64,000 bases of DNA, from assembly GCF_019393635.1 (NCBI RefSeq), contig NC_057862.1:97518659-97582658 (forward strand). The letters are read 5' to 3'. The notes beneath the pieces were generated by a model that did no database searches, had not been told where the DNA came from, and worked only from the letters and a program-made list of their open reading frames with translations. Position numbers and translations under genes: made by a program. Of this stretch, positions 45,035 through 56,811 are shown piece after piece (position 1 is the stretch's first letter; the number at the start of each line of letters is the position of its first letter). The DNA comes from Dromiciops gliroides (Eukaryota; Chordata; Mammalia; Microbiotheria; Microbiotheriidae).

Positions 45035-45395
45035 GATTCACATCATGGTGCCTTGGACTGGGGAGTCAAGAAACATAGATTTTGGGGGGCAGCTAGATGG
45101 CGCAGTGGTAAAGCACCAGCCCTGGATTCAGGAGTACCTGAGTTCAAATCCGGCCTCAGACACTTGATATGTACTAGCTGTGTGACCCTGGGCAAGTCAC
45201 TTAACCCTCATTGCCCTGCAAAAACAAAACAAACAAACAAACAAAAAAGAAACATAGATTTTGCTTCCAGTTACATTACTAAATAAATGATCAAGTCATA
45301 TCTCTGAACCTTAGGTTTCTCATCTGTAAAATGCAGAGGTTGGAGTAGATCCTCTTTAAGGTCCATTTCACTCCTAAAATCCTGTGGTTTATGAA
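45035..45395 (+). mobile_element. MIR-like SINE split by a WSINE
   Basis: CTTGGACTGGGGAGTCAAGA before the WSINE and GCTTCCAGTTACATTACTAA, ATCTGTAAAATGCAGAGGTT after it join into one MIR in sense. Confidence 0.72.
45085..45246 (+). mobile_element. WSINE-type SINE in a MIR, with target-site duplication
   Basis: GGGGGCAGCTAGATGGCGCAG through GCCCTGCAAAAACAAAACAA. AAGAAACATAGATTTTG flanks at 45068-45084 and 45247-45263. Confidence 0.97.
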
Positions 45396-45804
45396 GGAAA
45401 TGACCAAAAGAACTTGTTATTGGGATATTTGCCTGAGCTGTTGTTTTAAATGCTTAACTGTCATATAAAGAGGGAAAGTTTGTACCACAGATTTACACAC
45501 ACATACACCAGGCTGTGTGTGATTGTATGTGTGGTTTTTATACCATACTCTCTCCCTGCTTCCTTTCCTAAAGTTGTCTAGATTTGTGTCTATATTTGTG
45601 ATCTTTGTCAAAACTTCCTTGTGGACAGAGGACCAACCTCATAGTCAGAAAGACATGGGTTGCCTTTGTTACCAGGGGCACATCACTTAACCTCTCAGTA
45701 TCCTCACAATATTCCTCTAAATATTATAAATTATTATACATTGTAATGATAACTAGCATTTGCATATTGCTTTAAGATTAGTAAAATGCTTTGGGGATGG
45801 GGGG

Positions 45805-46072
45805 AAGGAACAACCATTTATCAAGTTCTACTATATGCCAGACACTATGTTAAGTACTTTACATATATTATCTCATTTGATTCTCACTGGACCACCTACT
45901 GGGAGATAGGTGCTATTATCATCCCCGTTTTACAGATGAAGAAACTGAATCAGAGGTTAAGTCCCTTGCTTAAAGGTCACACAGTTAGTAGGTACCTGAG
46001 GTTGAATTTGAACTCAGAGCTTTCTGACTCTGGGTCTTGCATTCTTTCCCTTGTGTTACCTAACTGCCTCAA
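45805..46072 (-). mobile_element. MIR/THER-like SINE, antisense
   Basis: CAAGTTCTACTATATGCCAG, CCCGTTTTACAGATGAAGAA, GGTCACACAGTTAGTAGGTA and TTTGAACTCAGAGC. Confidence 0.87.
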
Positions 46073-46074
46073 AT

Positions 46075-47325
46075 TAGAGGAGTTACCAATCTACAATGCA
46101 TAATTAGTAAGGGGAAGAAAATTTATCATTTCTGGATGCCAAGTCCCCTTGTTATATCATATAAGATGAACCAATTCACATAAGCTACTTCCCACCCCAA
46201 GCTGCCTAGTGGCAGGAATTATAATAAATTTACCCAATTCTTCAGATTTCAATAATGTAATACAAATATTGTGGAAATTCTTTTGCAACACTGCAACTAT
46301 TCAAGTCAGGCAACTTGTATATGAATTCAACTTTGTTGACTAGGCCAGTGAAAGCAGAAATGACTTCATGGTCACAGTGTGTGTCAGGCAGAATATGAAC
46401 CCAAGATTTCTTCATTCCAAGTCCAGCCTATATCCACTATGTCATTCTTCCTTTTCCTGAAAGTTTATTTAGTTAAAATAAAGATTAGAACTAAAACATT
46501 ATCTGTAACTTAGAGAGGACATAAGCTCATTAGGAAACCTGGGCTTGCTTATTTGAGTCCTTGACTCAGAGAAATGCTTATTTAATTACTTCACATTAAA
46601 AGAGCTGATCTTTGAGACTCTGCTTCAGGGATTCTGGAAACCTCCTTGCCTCTTTCCCTAGATGTGTTAGGTACTTGAGTCAGGTTCTTCACCAGATAAC
46701 TGCATATTCAGAATCAGGATGGCAAAATTATACAAATTCCCACTCAATTAAGAGGAGGAAATACTGATTTAAAAAGGCCAGGGAAACAGAGCCTCTTAAT
46801 GAACATTACATTGACTGTGTTCATAGTGTGCATGTTAAATATAACTGTTTGTATCATCCGTTACAGGGGAAAAATTCTTTATGAAACTGATGTCAGGATG
46901 CTTAAGCGAATATCATAAAAACATGGAGTAAAAGCCCATTAGGGTAAAGTCCTTTTTAAAAAATTACATTTGCTGGCTTACTGTTTGACTAGACCATAAA
47001 GAAGCAGTGACATTTAGTGGAAATGTATTTCATTTGTGGAAGGCTGGAAAGCAGAAATTTTACCAGATAAAATGTCAAATGTAATATACTTTACAAATTC
47101 ATTTGAGCACATTGAGGAATATTGAACAACAAGAGTAATGGCAGGAAGGATATCCTTTCTTTCCCTTTAGCTCTGTTGAGAAAATTTTCAACAAAATGTT
47201 GATTTACCCAGTTGTCTCACATCAAACGTACTTCCTAATTTGTTTTTCTGTTTTTGTTCTATCTATTCTGAATAAATTAGGCCTGTGTTTCCACTAGTTA
47301 GGAATAAGGTTAAAATGATAAAGCA
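46075..47325. other. Mostly unassigned noncoding sequence
   Basis: A weak antisense MIR trace at 46370-46450 (CAGAATATGAACCCAAGATT). Otherwise no gene or repeat that I can support. Confidence 0.5.
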
Positions 47326-47327
47326 TG

Positions 47328-47580
47328 GTATTGTTGTTGTTTAGTTGTTTCAGTCATGTTTGAGTCTTTGTGACCTCAGTTGAGGTTTTCTTGGCAAAGA
47401 TACTGGAGTGGTTTGCTGTTTCTTTTTTCAGCTCATTTTATAGATGAGGAAACTGAGGCAAACAGGGCTAAATGACTTGCCTAGGGCCTCACAACTAGTA
47501 AATATGTGAGGCCATATTTGAACTCAGGCTCAGATTTTGACTTCAGGCCTGGCACTTTATTGACTGTGCCACAGGGAAAA
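47328..47580 (-). mobile_element. MAR1-like SINE, antisense
   Basis: TTGTTGTTGTTTAGTTGTTT, TGACCTCAGTTGAGGTTTTC, ACTGGAGTGGTTTGCTGTTT, GAGGAAACTGAGGCAAACAG, and TATTGACTGTGCCAC at the end. Confidence 0.9.
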
Positions 47581-47762
47581 CTAAAATTGGGGAAAATTAT
47601 CTGGATATAGGAACAAGACTGACAACAGGTCCCAGACTGAGCTTAGTCAGCCAGGTAGCATGTGTTAAGCACCAACTATGTGTGTGTCACACTCTGTGCT
47701 AAGTGGTGGAGATACAAAAAAAGGCATAAAGTGACCTTTGCTCTCAAGAAGCCTAGTTTAAG

Positions 47763-47906
47763 GGGCAGGTAGGTGGTGCAGTGGATAAAGCACTGGCCCT
47801 GGATTCAGGAGGACCTGAGTTCAAATCCAGCCTCAGACACTTTGACACTCACTAGCTGTGTGACCCTGGGCAAGTCACTTAACCATTGCTCCACCAAAAA
47901 AAAAAA
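47763..47906 (+). mobile_element. WSINE-type SINE, with target-site duplication
   Basis: GGGCAGGTAGGTGGTGCAGTGG through AACCATTGCTCCACCAAAAA. AAGCCTAGTTTAAG flanks at 47749-47762 and 47907-47920. Confidence 0.96.
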
Positions 47907-47924
47907 AAGCCTAGTTTAAGCTTA

Positions 47925-48425
47925 GAGTGATAGTCATTTGAAAAATGTTTGACTTTAACAAATAGGTTTTATATAAACACGTGAAGGAGAGTAATATGTG
48001 GAATACCCAAGACAGAGTAGGATTCTCCACCTTGGGGTGTTTCAGGGGAGGGCTTGTCCTAATTTGGAGTTCCTAGGGTCCTAAGCCAACCCCCAAGGTG
48101 GTTACCTTTTTCAGTGGAGGTGTGTTTTGGGGTTTTACACGTCATAAGGTGAATCTGGGGACAAATTTGGCCTTATCTGCGCTTGTCTCTTTCTGATTCC
48201 CATGGCTAGTTTCAAAATATCTCCATTTTTCATTAGAATTTCTATACCCTTATCATTTCCTTTATTGTCTTCAGATCAACATGGCCTAGGTCCCTCTGTT
48301 CCCGTTATGAGTACTGATTTGTGTGGGTATGAGAACCTAGCATAAGTTATCCATTAACTGGGGTCTGACTCCCTTTTAGAGCTAATATCTGAATTAGAGC
48401 TTGGGTCTTAGGTTTTTCTATTAAC
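47925..48425. other. Unassigned noncoding sequence
   Basis: GC-mixed stretch (GGGGTGTTTCAGGGGAGGGC). It could be an LTR relic, but no paired copy or TG..CA ends were found. Confidence 0.4.
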
Positions 48426-48426
48426 C

Positions 48427-48850
48427 CCTTTTTGCCTCCTACATCACAATGATCTCCTGGTTCTGCTCACTTCACTCTGTATGAGTTCAAATACGTCTTT
48501 CCAGGCTTTTCTGAAACCATCTCCTTTGTCATCTCTATCACAATAGTACTCCATTCCAATCATATACCACAACATGTTCAACCATTCCCTAACTTATGGG
48601 TATCCCGCTCAATTTCCAATTCTTTGCCACCACAAAAAGAGCTGCTATCAATATTTTTGTACACATATAAGTCTTTTCCCTTTTTCTTCGATCTCTTTGG
48701 GATACAGACTTAGTAGTGGTATTGCTGGTTCAAAGAGTATGCATGGTTTTATTGCCCTTTGGGCATAGTTCCCAATTGTTCTCCAGAGTGATTGGCCCAG
48801 TTCACAGCTCCACTAACAGTACATTAGTGTCCCTATTTTTCCACATGGGT
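48427..48850 (-). mobile_element. L1 fragment (ORF2 tail/3' region), antisense
   Basis: CTTTCCAGGCTTTTCTGAAA, TGCCACCACAAAAAGAGCTG, TTGCTGGTTCAAAGAGTATG and CCCTTTGGGCATAGTTCCCA parallel 38220-38525 of the large antisense L1. Confidence 0.85.
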
Positions 48851-48934
48851 TGCTCTGTATTGATGCACTGCATAATATTTTGGACTAGATGACCTCAAAG
48901 ATCCTTTCCAACTCAGATTCAAGTTGTTATCAAC

Positions 48935-50190
48935 TACGGCTTTTAAATTTTTATATTTCATGGCTTTTGATCACTTTTTGATATTTTCATTTCGAAAATA
49001 AATGGGCAAGGGATAAAGTTTTCATTGCTCAGTTAATAACTAGTTGAATCAAATTTGTCTTTGACTGCTATTGAATTTTATAGCTAGCATAGATCATTTG
49101 TATTGTTGGGGAAAGAAAGACATTAATGTAGCCAAGGGGGAATACACAGTTGTTGCTTCATATTTGGCACAATTAATAATAAGGTCCAGAAGAATACAAC
49201 CCAGAGGAAGGCAAACCTCTTCCTTCTGTACTCTCAGAAAGGAAAGGCTGTAGAAGTAGATAAGGTTCTCTGTGAAGGGTGTGACTGGGCTTAGAAAACA
49301 AGATGCAGATCTCTGTAGATCTGAGCTAGTAAATCAATGGATTTTCAGTCTTAGTAATTACAAGTTTTGAAAAGGTACACACATATAATTTTCATGAGGC
49401 TGAGGGAGGGGGCAGAGAACATTCTTAATTTTAACATGTTAATTGTGTCTTGGAGGCACCCTAGGTGACAGCATAACTGCTGTCCAAAATAAAGCTACCA
49501 TCCCAGCTTAGTTTTCCATAATATGTAGCCAGAACATTCTGATTTTTTTTTTAAGCAGACAGAATGGAAATGGGGGAGATTAAGTTCCCAGACAAGAATC
49601 CACATGGAACAGAGTGGCAGAGCAAGCACACCCAGGGATAAACTGCAGAAAGACAAGAAATTGCATTGAAATGTGCAGGCAAAAAGTGCTTTCATTGTTT
49701 TTTCTTATTTGTTTTTTAACCTTATCTCAGTATATCTGACAGCAGAAGCATTACTACATAATAGACTTGCACTTTTACCCTTTTGGATTGTTTTTTGTAG
49801 ATTACATATCGTAAACTGGTTAACCAGACACTGTATATAATTTTATGTTTGTTTAGGAGGGCTACAAAATTTGATGTTTATTTAGTATCAAGAAAGTTCT
49901 TTAAGCACCCAAATCACTAATAAAGATGAACGATGCTTGAAAATGGATTTAGACTAATTCTCCTGACCCTGTTTATGACTCCCATTGAAGTGCAAATAAT
50001 TCAATCCCAGATTAAGAGATTTGAATTTTATCTGTATTTTCTCCTGTTTTGTTTAAATAGTTTAAATTCTCTAGCAGATATGGACAGTGAAAATATTTGT
50101 CTTTTTTTTTCTTTTTGGCTATCTTCTGGAGATCAAATTAATTGCCCCAAATTAAATATCCGTCAAATGCATTATATTGTTGTAGGTGGT
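48935..50190. other. Unassigned noncoding sequence
   Basis: No supported gene. Frames at 49071 and 49933 lack recognisable domains. Confidence 0.5.
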
Positions 50191-50584
50191 GAGTGAGATA
50201 TAAACTTTAGATAACACACATCATTTGTCCTCATGGAGTTTGTTAGGGACATCCGCATGGATGAAAATAACACACGTTATGGCATGATTAGAGCCTAAGG
50301 GAGTTGCAAAACAAAATTCTGTAAGACCTCTGAAGGAAGAAGTTTGTCTCCACCCATAGAGATCAGGGTAGAGAAGGAATTTTGTTGCCTGCCTGCATAT
50401 TCCCCAGGAAGAACTAAGTGAAGACATTCCCTGCCTAAGCAAAGAAAGACAAAAAAGTGGGAGAATCTCAGGCACATTAGGGGAGAGACCAATTTAAAAC
50501 GACATAATTTCCATTGGATATCCAATACATGGAGAAGAATTATTTGAGAAGAGACCGAAGAAGCACAGAGCATAGTTTGAGAGA

Positions 50585-50735
50585 CATCATGGCATAACAG
50601 AGTGTTGCATTTGGAGTCTGAGAACCTGGATTCAGATTCTGCTGATCTCTCTTATTTACTTTTGTATCACCACTGGCAAGCCACTCATGCCTTCTAGTCC
50701 TCAATTTCCTCATCTATAAAATGAAGAGGTTAGAT
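50585..50735 (+). mobile_element. MIR-like SINE
   Basis: GTTGCATTTGGAGTCTGAGA, CTGGATTCAGATTCTGCTGA and TTTCCTCATCTATAAAATGA. Confidence 0.8.
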
Positions 50736-50739
50736 TAAA

Positions 50740-50990
50740 TCAGGGGATTAACTCTTATTTTTGGTCATGGGCCCCCTTTGGCAGTCTAATGAAATATACG
50801 GACCCTTTCTCAGAATATTTTTTTTTAAATAATTTAATGAAAGGTTAAATTTTAGGTAGAAATTAGTCAAAATAAAGATGAATTTTTTTTCCCATCTAAG
50901 TTCATGGACCCCCTGAAATATGTTTGCAGACCTTTTGTCTGTGGGCTTCAAGTTAACAACTCTGGGACTACATAGACTCAAAAGTCCTGT
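50740..50990. mobile_element. hAT-like non-autonomous transposon
   Basis: GGTCATGGGCCCCCTTTGGC and GTCTAATGAAATATACGGAC on one side, GTTCATGGACCCCCTGAAAT and GGCTTCAAGTTAACAACTCT on the other. A matching design is at 60535-60735. Confidence 0.6.
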
Positions 50991-50999
50991 CTCTTTTAA

Positions 51000-51250
51000 A
51001 TCTATGACAGTATGTTAAGTAGGGTACTATGATCATGAAGGGCTTTGAATGCCTGACAAAGAGTTTCAACTTTACTTAGAAGGCAATGGTGAACCACTAA
51101 ACACTTTTGAGCAGAAAAGTGACATGATCTGATTTAAGTATAAGAAAATCATTTGAGAATGGTTTAAAAGATAAACTTTAGAGGGGAATATCGGGTATGG
51201 TAAAATCTTTTTGGAGATTGTTGTAATAGCCCAAGTGGATAGGCATGAAG
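51000..51250 (+). repeat. Piece of the old unnamed repeat
   Basis: AAGGGCTTTGAATGCCTGAC, AGAAGGCAATGGTGAACCAC and GTGACATGATCTGATTTAAG. Confidence 0.65.
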
Positions 51251-51261
51251 GCTACCTATAA

Positions 51262-51490
51262 AAGGGTTGTTGGTTTTCCTTTGTTCTCTAAGAGGACCGT
51301 GACATCACATCAGGATGATGTCATGACTTTCAGTGGATTGGATTTAAGTGAGGCAGGGCTGTGCAAATTCACTAGTCTCACTATCTCCTCCAGAGACACC
51401 TGGGTCCAGTGGCAAGATGTCTATCAAGCCTTCATGATACCACATTCAGTGCTTTATCCACTGTGCTACCTAGAGGCAGCTGGGCACCAT
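51262..51490 (-). mobile_element. SINE with RTE/L2-like tail, antisense
   Basis: CCTTTGTTCTCTAAGAGGAC, GTGACATCACATCAGGATGA, GGATTTAAGTGAGGCAGGGC and CCTGGGTCCAGTGGCAAGAT, then TTATCCACTGTGCTACCTAG. Confidence 0.78.
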
Positions 51491-51859
51491 TGGCACCACT
51501 ACACTTGTCACCATTTTTCAGTCTGAATACATGATGTGCAAAGTCATATTCTCTGTGCTGGTATGCATTTCCTTCTATAGGCCATAGGAATTCACTGAGG
51601 TTTTCTGAATACAAAAGATCTTTGTATTGGGATGATGATTTTTGCAAGTATTCAAAAGATAAGGGAGAAACTAGAGGTCTCTTACTTGTGGCAGGTGAGA
51701 GAAAAGATGCTAGAAAATCTCTTCCCAGTGACTAAAATCTACCATCTGGAGAGAAATTTGAGCTACAGTAATTTCTTTTGAGATAAAAATGATCTCAAGT
51801 ATTAATTTAAATTAATGTAATAATGGCTGCTAGGGCCATAAAGATAAAACCAGAAATGG

Positions 51860-52480
51860 ATGGATGGATGAATGGATAGTCCCTGTCCTCCGAAAGCTTA
51901 AATTTTAGGAGTGGAGGATGGAGTTCCAATATAAAGGGCAATTTGATGAAGCAGAGAGCATTTCCTACTGGTGTCATCAGGAAAAGCTTCTGGAGGGGTA
52001 GAGCCTAAGCTGGACCTTGAAGGAAGATAAAGATTGTAAAAGGCAGAGGATGAGAAGGAATGCAGTTCAGGTGTGAGTAAGAGCTTCTGCAAATGCATGG
52101 AGGTAGGAGATAGAATGACTAGTAGGCCACTTTGTTGAGAAGGTAGAATTCCAGAAGGGGGTATAATGCAAAATAAGACTGAACAGGAAGATTGAAGCCA
52201 CATTGAGAAGGGCCTTCAAAGTCAGGCTCAAGTGTTTGTATTTTATCTTAGGAAACTTGGAGGTTTTAGAACAGCCTGGGACATGGTTAGACTGATGCCT
52301 TATTATTATTTTAATAATTGTTGGAGAATAGATTGGAAAGAGGAGAGCTTAGATGTCAGGAGACCAAATAGGAGGCTATTACAGTAGTCCAGGTAAGAGG
52401 TATTGAAGGTCAGAACTAGGGTGGTAGCTATCTAAGTGAAAAGAAGGGGGCAGATGCCAGAAATGTAATGGAGATAGAAT
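51860..52480 (+). repeat. Copy of the old unnamed repeat
   Basis: GTCCCTGTCCTCCGAAAGCT, TAAGCTGGACCTTGAAGGAA, CAAATGCATGGAGGTAGGAG, GAAGGGCCTTCAAAGTCAGG and GGAGGCTATTACAGTAGTCC, the family order. Confidence 0.72.
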
Positions 52481-52589
52481 CTGTAAAACTTGAAAACTAA
52501 TGTGATGAGGGTGAGAGTATAAGGGAGGGAAAACAGAGTTTATGAAGCTGGGTGATTGGGAAGTACACTGAAGAGAAATGGGGGGGGGG

Positions 52590-52670
52590 ACAGCTAGGTG
52601 GTGCAGTGGATAGAGCATGAGCCCTGGATTCAGGAGGACCTGAGTTCAAATTTGACCTCAGACACTTGAA
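52590..52670 (+). mobile_element. WSINE-type SINE head, 3'-truncated
   Basis: GACAGCTAGGTGGTGCAGTGG through CCTCAGACACTTG, then an abrupt switch to L2-like sequence. No core and no A tail. Confidence 0.85.
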
Positions 52671-53180
52671 GAATTTCAATGGCACCTTATTGCTTCTAAG
52701 ATCAAATGTCAGGGGGTGGCTAGGTGGCGCAGTAGATAAAGAACTGGCCTTGGATTCAGGAGTACCTGAGTTCAAATCCGGCCTCAGACACTTGACTTAC
52801 TAGCTGTGTGACCCTGGGCAAGTCACTTAACCCCCATTGCCCAGCAAAAAAAAAAAAAAAAAAAGATCAAATGTCAGGCTGAAAATTTATATTTGAACTC
52901 TCTACAACATTGCTCCCTTCTGCCTTTTCCAGTCTTAAGTCATTACTTTTCTTCATACACTCTCTAGTCCTAATTGAACTGCAAGAAATCTAATTCTACC
53001 TGCTGTCCCCATGGAACAGGGTTCCATGTTTCTGGATCCAGTCAGTCCCTTCTTTCAAAGGACATGTCAAGAGCTCCCTCCTATAGGAAGTCTCCCCTGA
53101 TTCTCTCCTTTCTTTCCATAGTTGATAGTGCTTTCTTCCTCTCAAAATGCATATTTTCTATATATTCTGTACTTTCTTAG
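52671..53180 (+). mobile_element. L2-like LINE 3' region, copy A
   Basis: AATTTCAATGGCACCTTATT, CTTTTCCAGTCTTAAGTCAT, TTCTACCTGCTGTCCCCATG and TTTCAAAGGACATGTCAAGA. It shares long matching stretches with 54240-54760. Confidence 0.65.
52714..52862 (+). mobile_element. WSINE-type SINE in L2, with target-site duplication
   Basis: GGTGGCTAGGTGGCGCAGTAG through GCCCAGCAAAAAAAAAAAA. AAGATCAAATGTCAGG flanks at 52698-52713 and 52863-52878. Confidence 0.96.
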
Positions 53181-53184
53181 CTGA

Positions 53185-54190
53185 AGCCAAGAATTAACTT
53201 TTTCCTTAATAGTTTGGGGAATGCATCCTTATTTATTATGTCTGATTTCCAAGTGGGTAGGATGTCAAGGGCTAATAATAATGGTCTGGCAGTTTGTGGT
53301 GTAATGATTCTAGTGGAATGAATCATGCTGAAATGCATGGGTTTGGAAGGATAAAATACTGCTTATTGAAACAGAGGGTCCTGCAGTGACAGTTTTTGTA
53401 GATTCTGTAGGTATAGAAGTTCCTTTCTTTGGGCAAGAATAGTCATCTAGCCAGCACTGAGAGCTATACATTTCTCCAAGAGTATTTATAATTTATACTA
53501 GTTCATATTGATCAAAAGGGGGGGATGGACAAGGAACAGTTTTATGCCAAAGGGAGTTTTTGATTTGTGCCCATTGTCCTATTTCTAACATCCTTGGTGA
53601 AATCTTAAGCACATTCTTAGCCAAAGGGCTTCTAATCTGGTTTAATTCCCTGGTCATTTAGCTGAAATGATAGAATATCATAGAATTGCAAAAGAATAGT
53701 AAGAAAGACCAATTGAAAACTAAAAGAAAATAGAGATAAAATTTTAAAAAGAAATAGCATAGAGCCAAATAATCTGATACATTGTCAGATGAAATATTTA
53801 AGGTTGGTGGGGTCACATGTGATGAAAGAAAAATATTAGCTTGTGGTAATGCTGGAAGGACAACCATATTCTTTGCAGTTCTGATTTAGAAATGTGGCAG
53901 GAAAACTATGCATAGATATTTTAAAAGAAAAAGGAATTGAATATAGTGAGCAGTGAAAATACACATGTCCTCCTCTCACTCATGCCTTCAGGGTGGTTTT
54001 TGATGATAACATGGGATTCCTTCTGAAGAAATCTGTCAAACTAGCCTTTGTTATACTCCATAGGCATATTGTGTTATGTAGTGTTCTTGGTCAGTTTCAT
54101 GAAATCTATTGTAGCAATTGGAATATTAGTTTATTATCCTAAAGTATAAAAAGTATGAATTCAAAACTTCCCTCTCTAATCTATCATATA
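53185..54190. other. Unassigned noncoding sequence
   Basis: No supported gene or repeat. Confidence 0.5.
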
Positions 54191-54490
54191 TAACAGTTAG
54201 ACTGATATTCCTAAAACACAGATCTGACCATTATCACCCTTCTCACTTGAAAATTTTCAGTGGCATCTTATTGCTTTTAAGATTAAATGCCAGGCTGAAT
54301 ATTTTATATTCGAAGCTCTCCACAATGTCACTTCCTTTTACCTTTCCAGTCTTAATTCATTGCTTCCCTTCATATATTCTCTAATTCAATTTGGACTGCA
54401 AATGCATGTGATTCTACCTGCTGCCTCCCTTGAGCAGGGGTTCCTTATCCCTAGATTGAGTAAATCCCTTCCTTCAAAGGACATGTCAAG

Positions 54491-54656
54491 GGGGCAGCAA
54501 GGTGATGCAGTGGATAAAGCACCGGCCCTGGATTCAGGAGTACCTGAGTTCAAATCTGGACTCATACACTTGTCACTTACTGTTTGACCTTGGGCAAGTC
54601 ACTTAACCCTCACTGGCACACCAAAAAAAAAAAATGGTCTATCATGTTTAAAAAAA
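54491..54656 (+). mobile_element. WSINE-type SINE in L2, with target-site duplication
   Basis: GGGGCAGCAAGGTGATGCAG through ACTGGCACACCAAAAAAAA. AAAGGACATGTCAAG (54476-54490) and AAAGGACATGTCAGG (54657-54671). The tail contains an unusual TGGTCTATCATGTTT between two A runs. Confidence 0.92.
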
Positions 54657-54753
54657 AAAGGACATGTCAGGTGCCACCTCTTTTGGGAAGCCTTTCCTGA
54701 TTGGTTCCTTTCTTTCCCTATTTGTTAGTGCTCTCCCTCTCTCTTTTGAAATA

Positions 54754-54778
54754 TGTGTGTGTGTGTGTGTGTGTGTGT
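54754..54778 (+). repeat. (GT)n microsatellite
   Basis: About twelve GT units, followed after 25 bases by ATCTATATCTACATCC-type simple sequence to about 54863. Confidence 0.95.
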
Positions 54779-55234
54779 ATACATATAGGTATTTTTTTCA
54801 AGAGGGAGAGAGTGCTATATCTATATCTACATCCACATCCATATCTATCTATCTCTCTATATCTTGTGCTTACTTACATATGTAACTTTTGGTATATGCC
54901 CCCCACACCCCCCCCCCCAAAGTAGATTGTAAACTTCTTGAGGGCAGAGACTATTTTGTCTTACTCTTTACTTTTGGCCAGTGTCTAGCACAATGTACTT
55001 AGAACATTAATTGAATGAAAATGTTGAGGCCAATTGAAGGCAATTCCTAAATCATCACAATCAGGATCTTCAATTTAGGCAAAGTTGCTTCCAATTTCTA
55101 TCCTAATTGCCTTGTTCTTGAATGGAACATTTCAGTGGTACCCTTATGCCATCTGCAGTCAAAGAGGGTTGTGTTTTCAGTTTCTTCTCCCTCCTTCCTC
55201 TGAAATAAATGAAGGGGATCTTAGACATCATTCT

Positions 55235-55390
55235 TATTTTCTTTTCTAATTTTTTTTTCATGAGGCAATTGGGGTTAAGTGACTCACCCAGGGTCACACA
55301 GCTAGTGTCAAGTGTCTGATGTTGGATTTGAACTCAGGTCCTCCTGACTTCAGGGCCCGTGCTCGATCCACTGCGCCACCTAGCTGCCCT
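55235..55390 (-). mobile_element. WSINE-type SINE, antisense
   Basis: CATGAGGCAATTGGGGTTAA through CTGCGCCACCTAGCTGCCCT. Imperfect flanks GACATCATTCT (55224-55234) and GACAACATTCT (55391-55401). Confidence 0.92.
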
Positions 55391-55399
55391 GACAACATT

Positions 55400-56230
55400 C
55401 TAATATAATAGCTTCACTTTACAGATGAAAAAATAGAAGTATTTTTCATGTCATCCTATCTGCCTTCTGGTTTGGTTTTGTCCATGAGAACAACAGGTAA
55501 TAAGCTACTCTGCAATGAACATAGTAGATACTACATGTTATGCAACAAGGTCACCTAAGTTCATTAGCATTTTAGTTTTGTAGTATGTGTTCAGTTCTTT
55601 TAAGTATGATCATGTTTGTGGTGGGGAAGGGCAGGGAGTCACGTCCTTCTCTGGTTTAATGTAGTTGGAATTGTCGTATGTGTGAAGAGTTTGAAATGTA
55701 TCACTTGTTAGTTTTTATATAGGAAGCAGATGGTTTAGTATTCTCTGTGTTCTAATCTTGTTTTTTCTGCTGATTTGGTTTGTACAAGTTACTTAACTCC
55801 AGCTTTCAGTTGTTCCATCTGTGAAGTGGAGAAATTAGATCTCTCATTGCTGATAAACAGCAAACCACAAAAATGATGACAAACCCTTTAGCAGATAAAT
55901 TTTTAGGACTGAATGCTTAGTCATCATAATTAACATCAGTAATTTCAGACTTCACAATGCAAGATGAAGTCAAGTCAAAGGAACTCCTTCCTCTGGTATT
56001 ATCTTTCTATACTTCAATGGATCTAAGTTCCCATCAATGTGGATACTTGCTCCAGGTGCAGATCACAACCATACATGCCTTCTCAACCCATAGGATGCTT
56101 GCTCACATCCTCCCCTAAGTCCTCCACAGGGGGTCTACTCAATATGTGGGTGTGGGAGGGTCTTTTTTAAGATCTTTTGGTATTGCTTTGATGCCTTTGG
56201 AGCACATTAGCTATCAGTTATCCTTCATTC
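55400..56230. other. Mostly unassigned noncoding sequence
   Basis: A sense MIR trace at 55735-55860 (GTACAAGTTACTTAACTCCA). No gene seen. Confidence 0.5.
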
Positions 56231-56236
56231 ACATTA

Positions 56237-56248
56237 TATGTATGTATG

Positions 56249-56316
<68 letters not shown>
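56237..56316. repeat. (TATG)n(TA)n microsatellite
   Basis: Four TATG units pass into about 32 TA units without interruption. A TATA/CATA-rich simple run also spans 56438-56530. Confidence 0.97.
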
Positions 56317-56318
<2 letters not shown>

Positions 56319-56811
56319 GTGTATGCATGCCAAAGTTAAAGGATATATTTTGACATTCTGTAAATAACATCTCATTTCTGGGCTTTGTTTGGGAATTTGT
56401 TGGGAATTATGTGTTGTCTCTCTCCCTCCCTCCAAGCATATATATGTGTGTGTCTATATGTGTATATACATATAGACACATACACATACTTATACATATA
56501 TACATACACATACACATGCATATACATATACCTCAGAGCCTTTGGAATTCAAATTGTTGCAACTTATTCTTGCATAATGCCAACCTTGCCAAGTCCTTTA
56601 CAAGAACCCAAATTACTGGATAGGTGTGTTGGATTTTGAAGGTAATAGCAATGGTCATTTACAGCTTAATTCCCATGTCAACAGGCAGCTTTATCAGTGG
56701 GGGATTTTCCTTTCTTTCTTTAAGATTAGGCAGAAACCATACCTGTAAGCACTGAGGGATATCTAATTGACTCAGCTTTGGAAAAATGAATGATTTGATT
56801 TTATTACACTA

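Larger units (their letters stand above)
54195..55012 (+). mobile_element. L2-like LINE 3' region, copy B
   Basis: TTTTCAGTGGCATCTTATTG, CCTTTCCAGTCTTAATTCAT, TTCTACCTGCTGCCTCCCTT, CTTCTTGAGGGCAGAGACTA and TGTCTAGCACAATGTACTTA. It contains a WSINE and a (GT)n/TATC-rich simple run. Confidence 0.72.

Noticed and set aside
47925..48425. Solitary LTR
   Set aside because: Composition is suggestive but no TG..CA ends, polyadenylation signal in place or flanking duplication was found.
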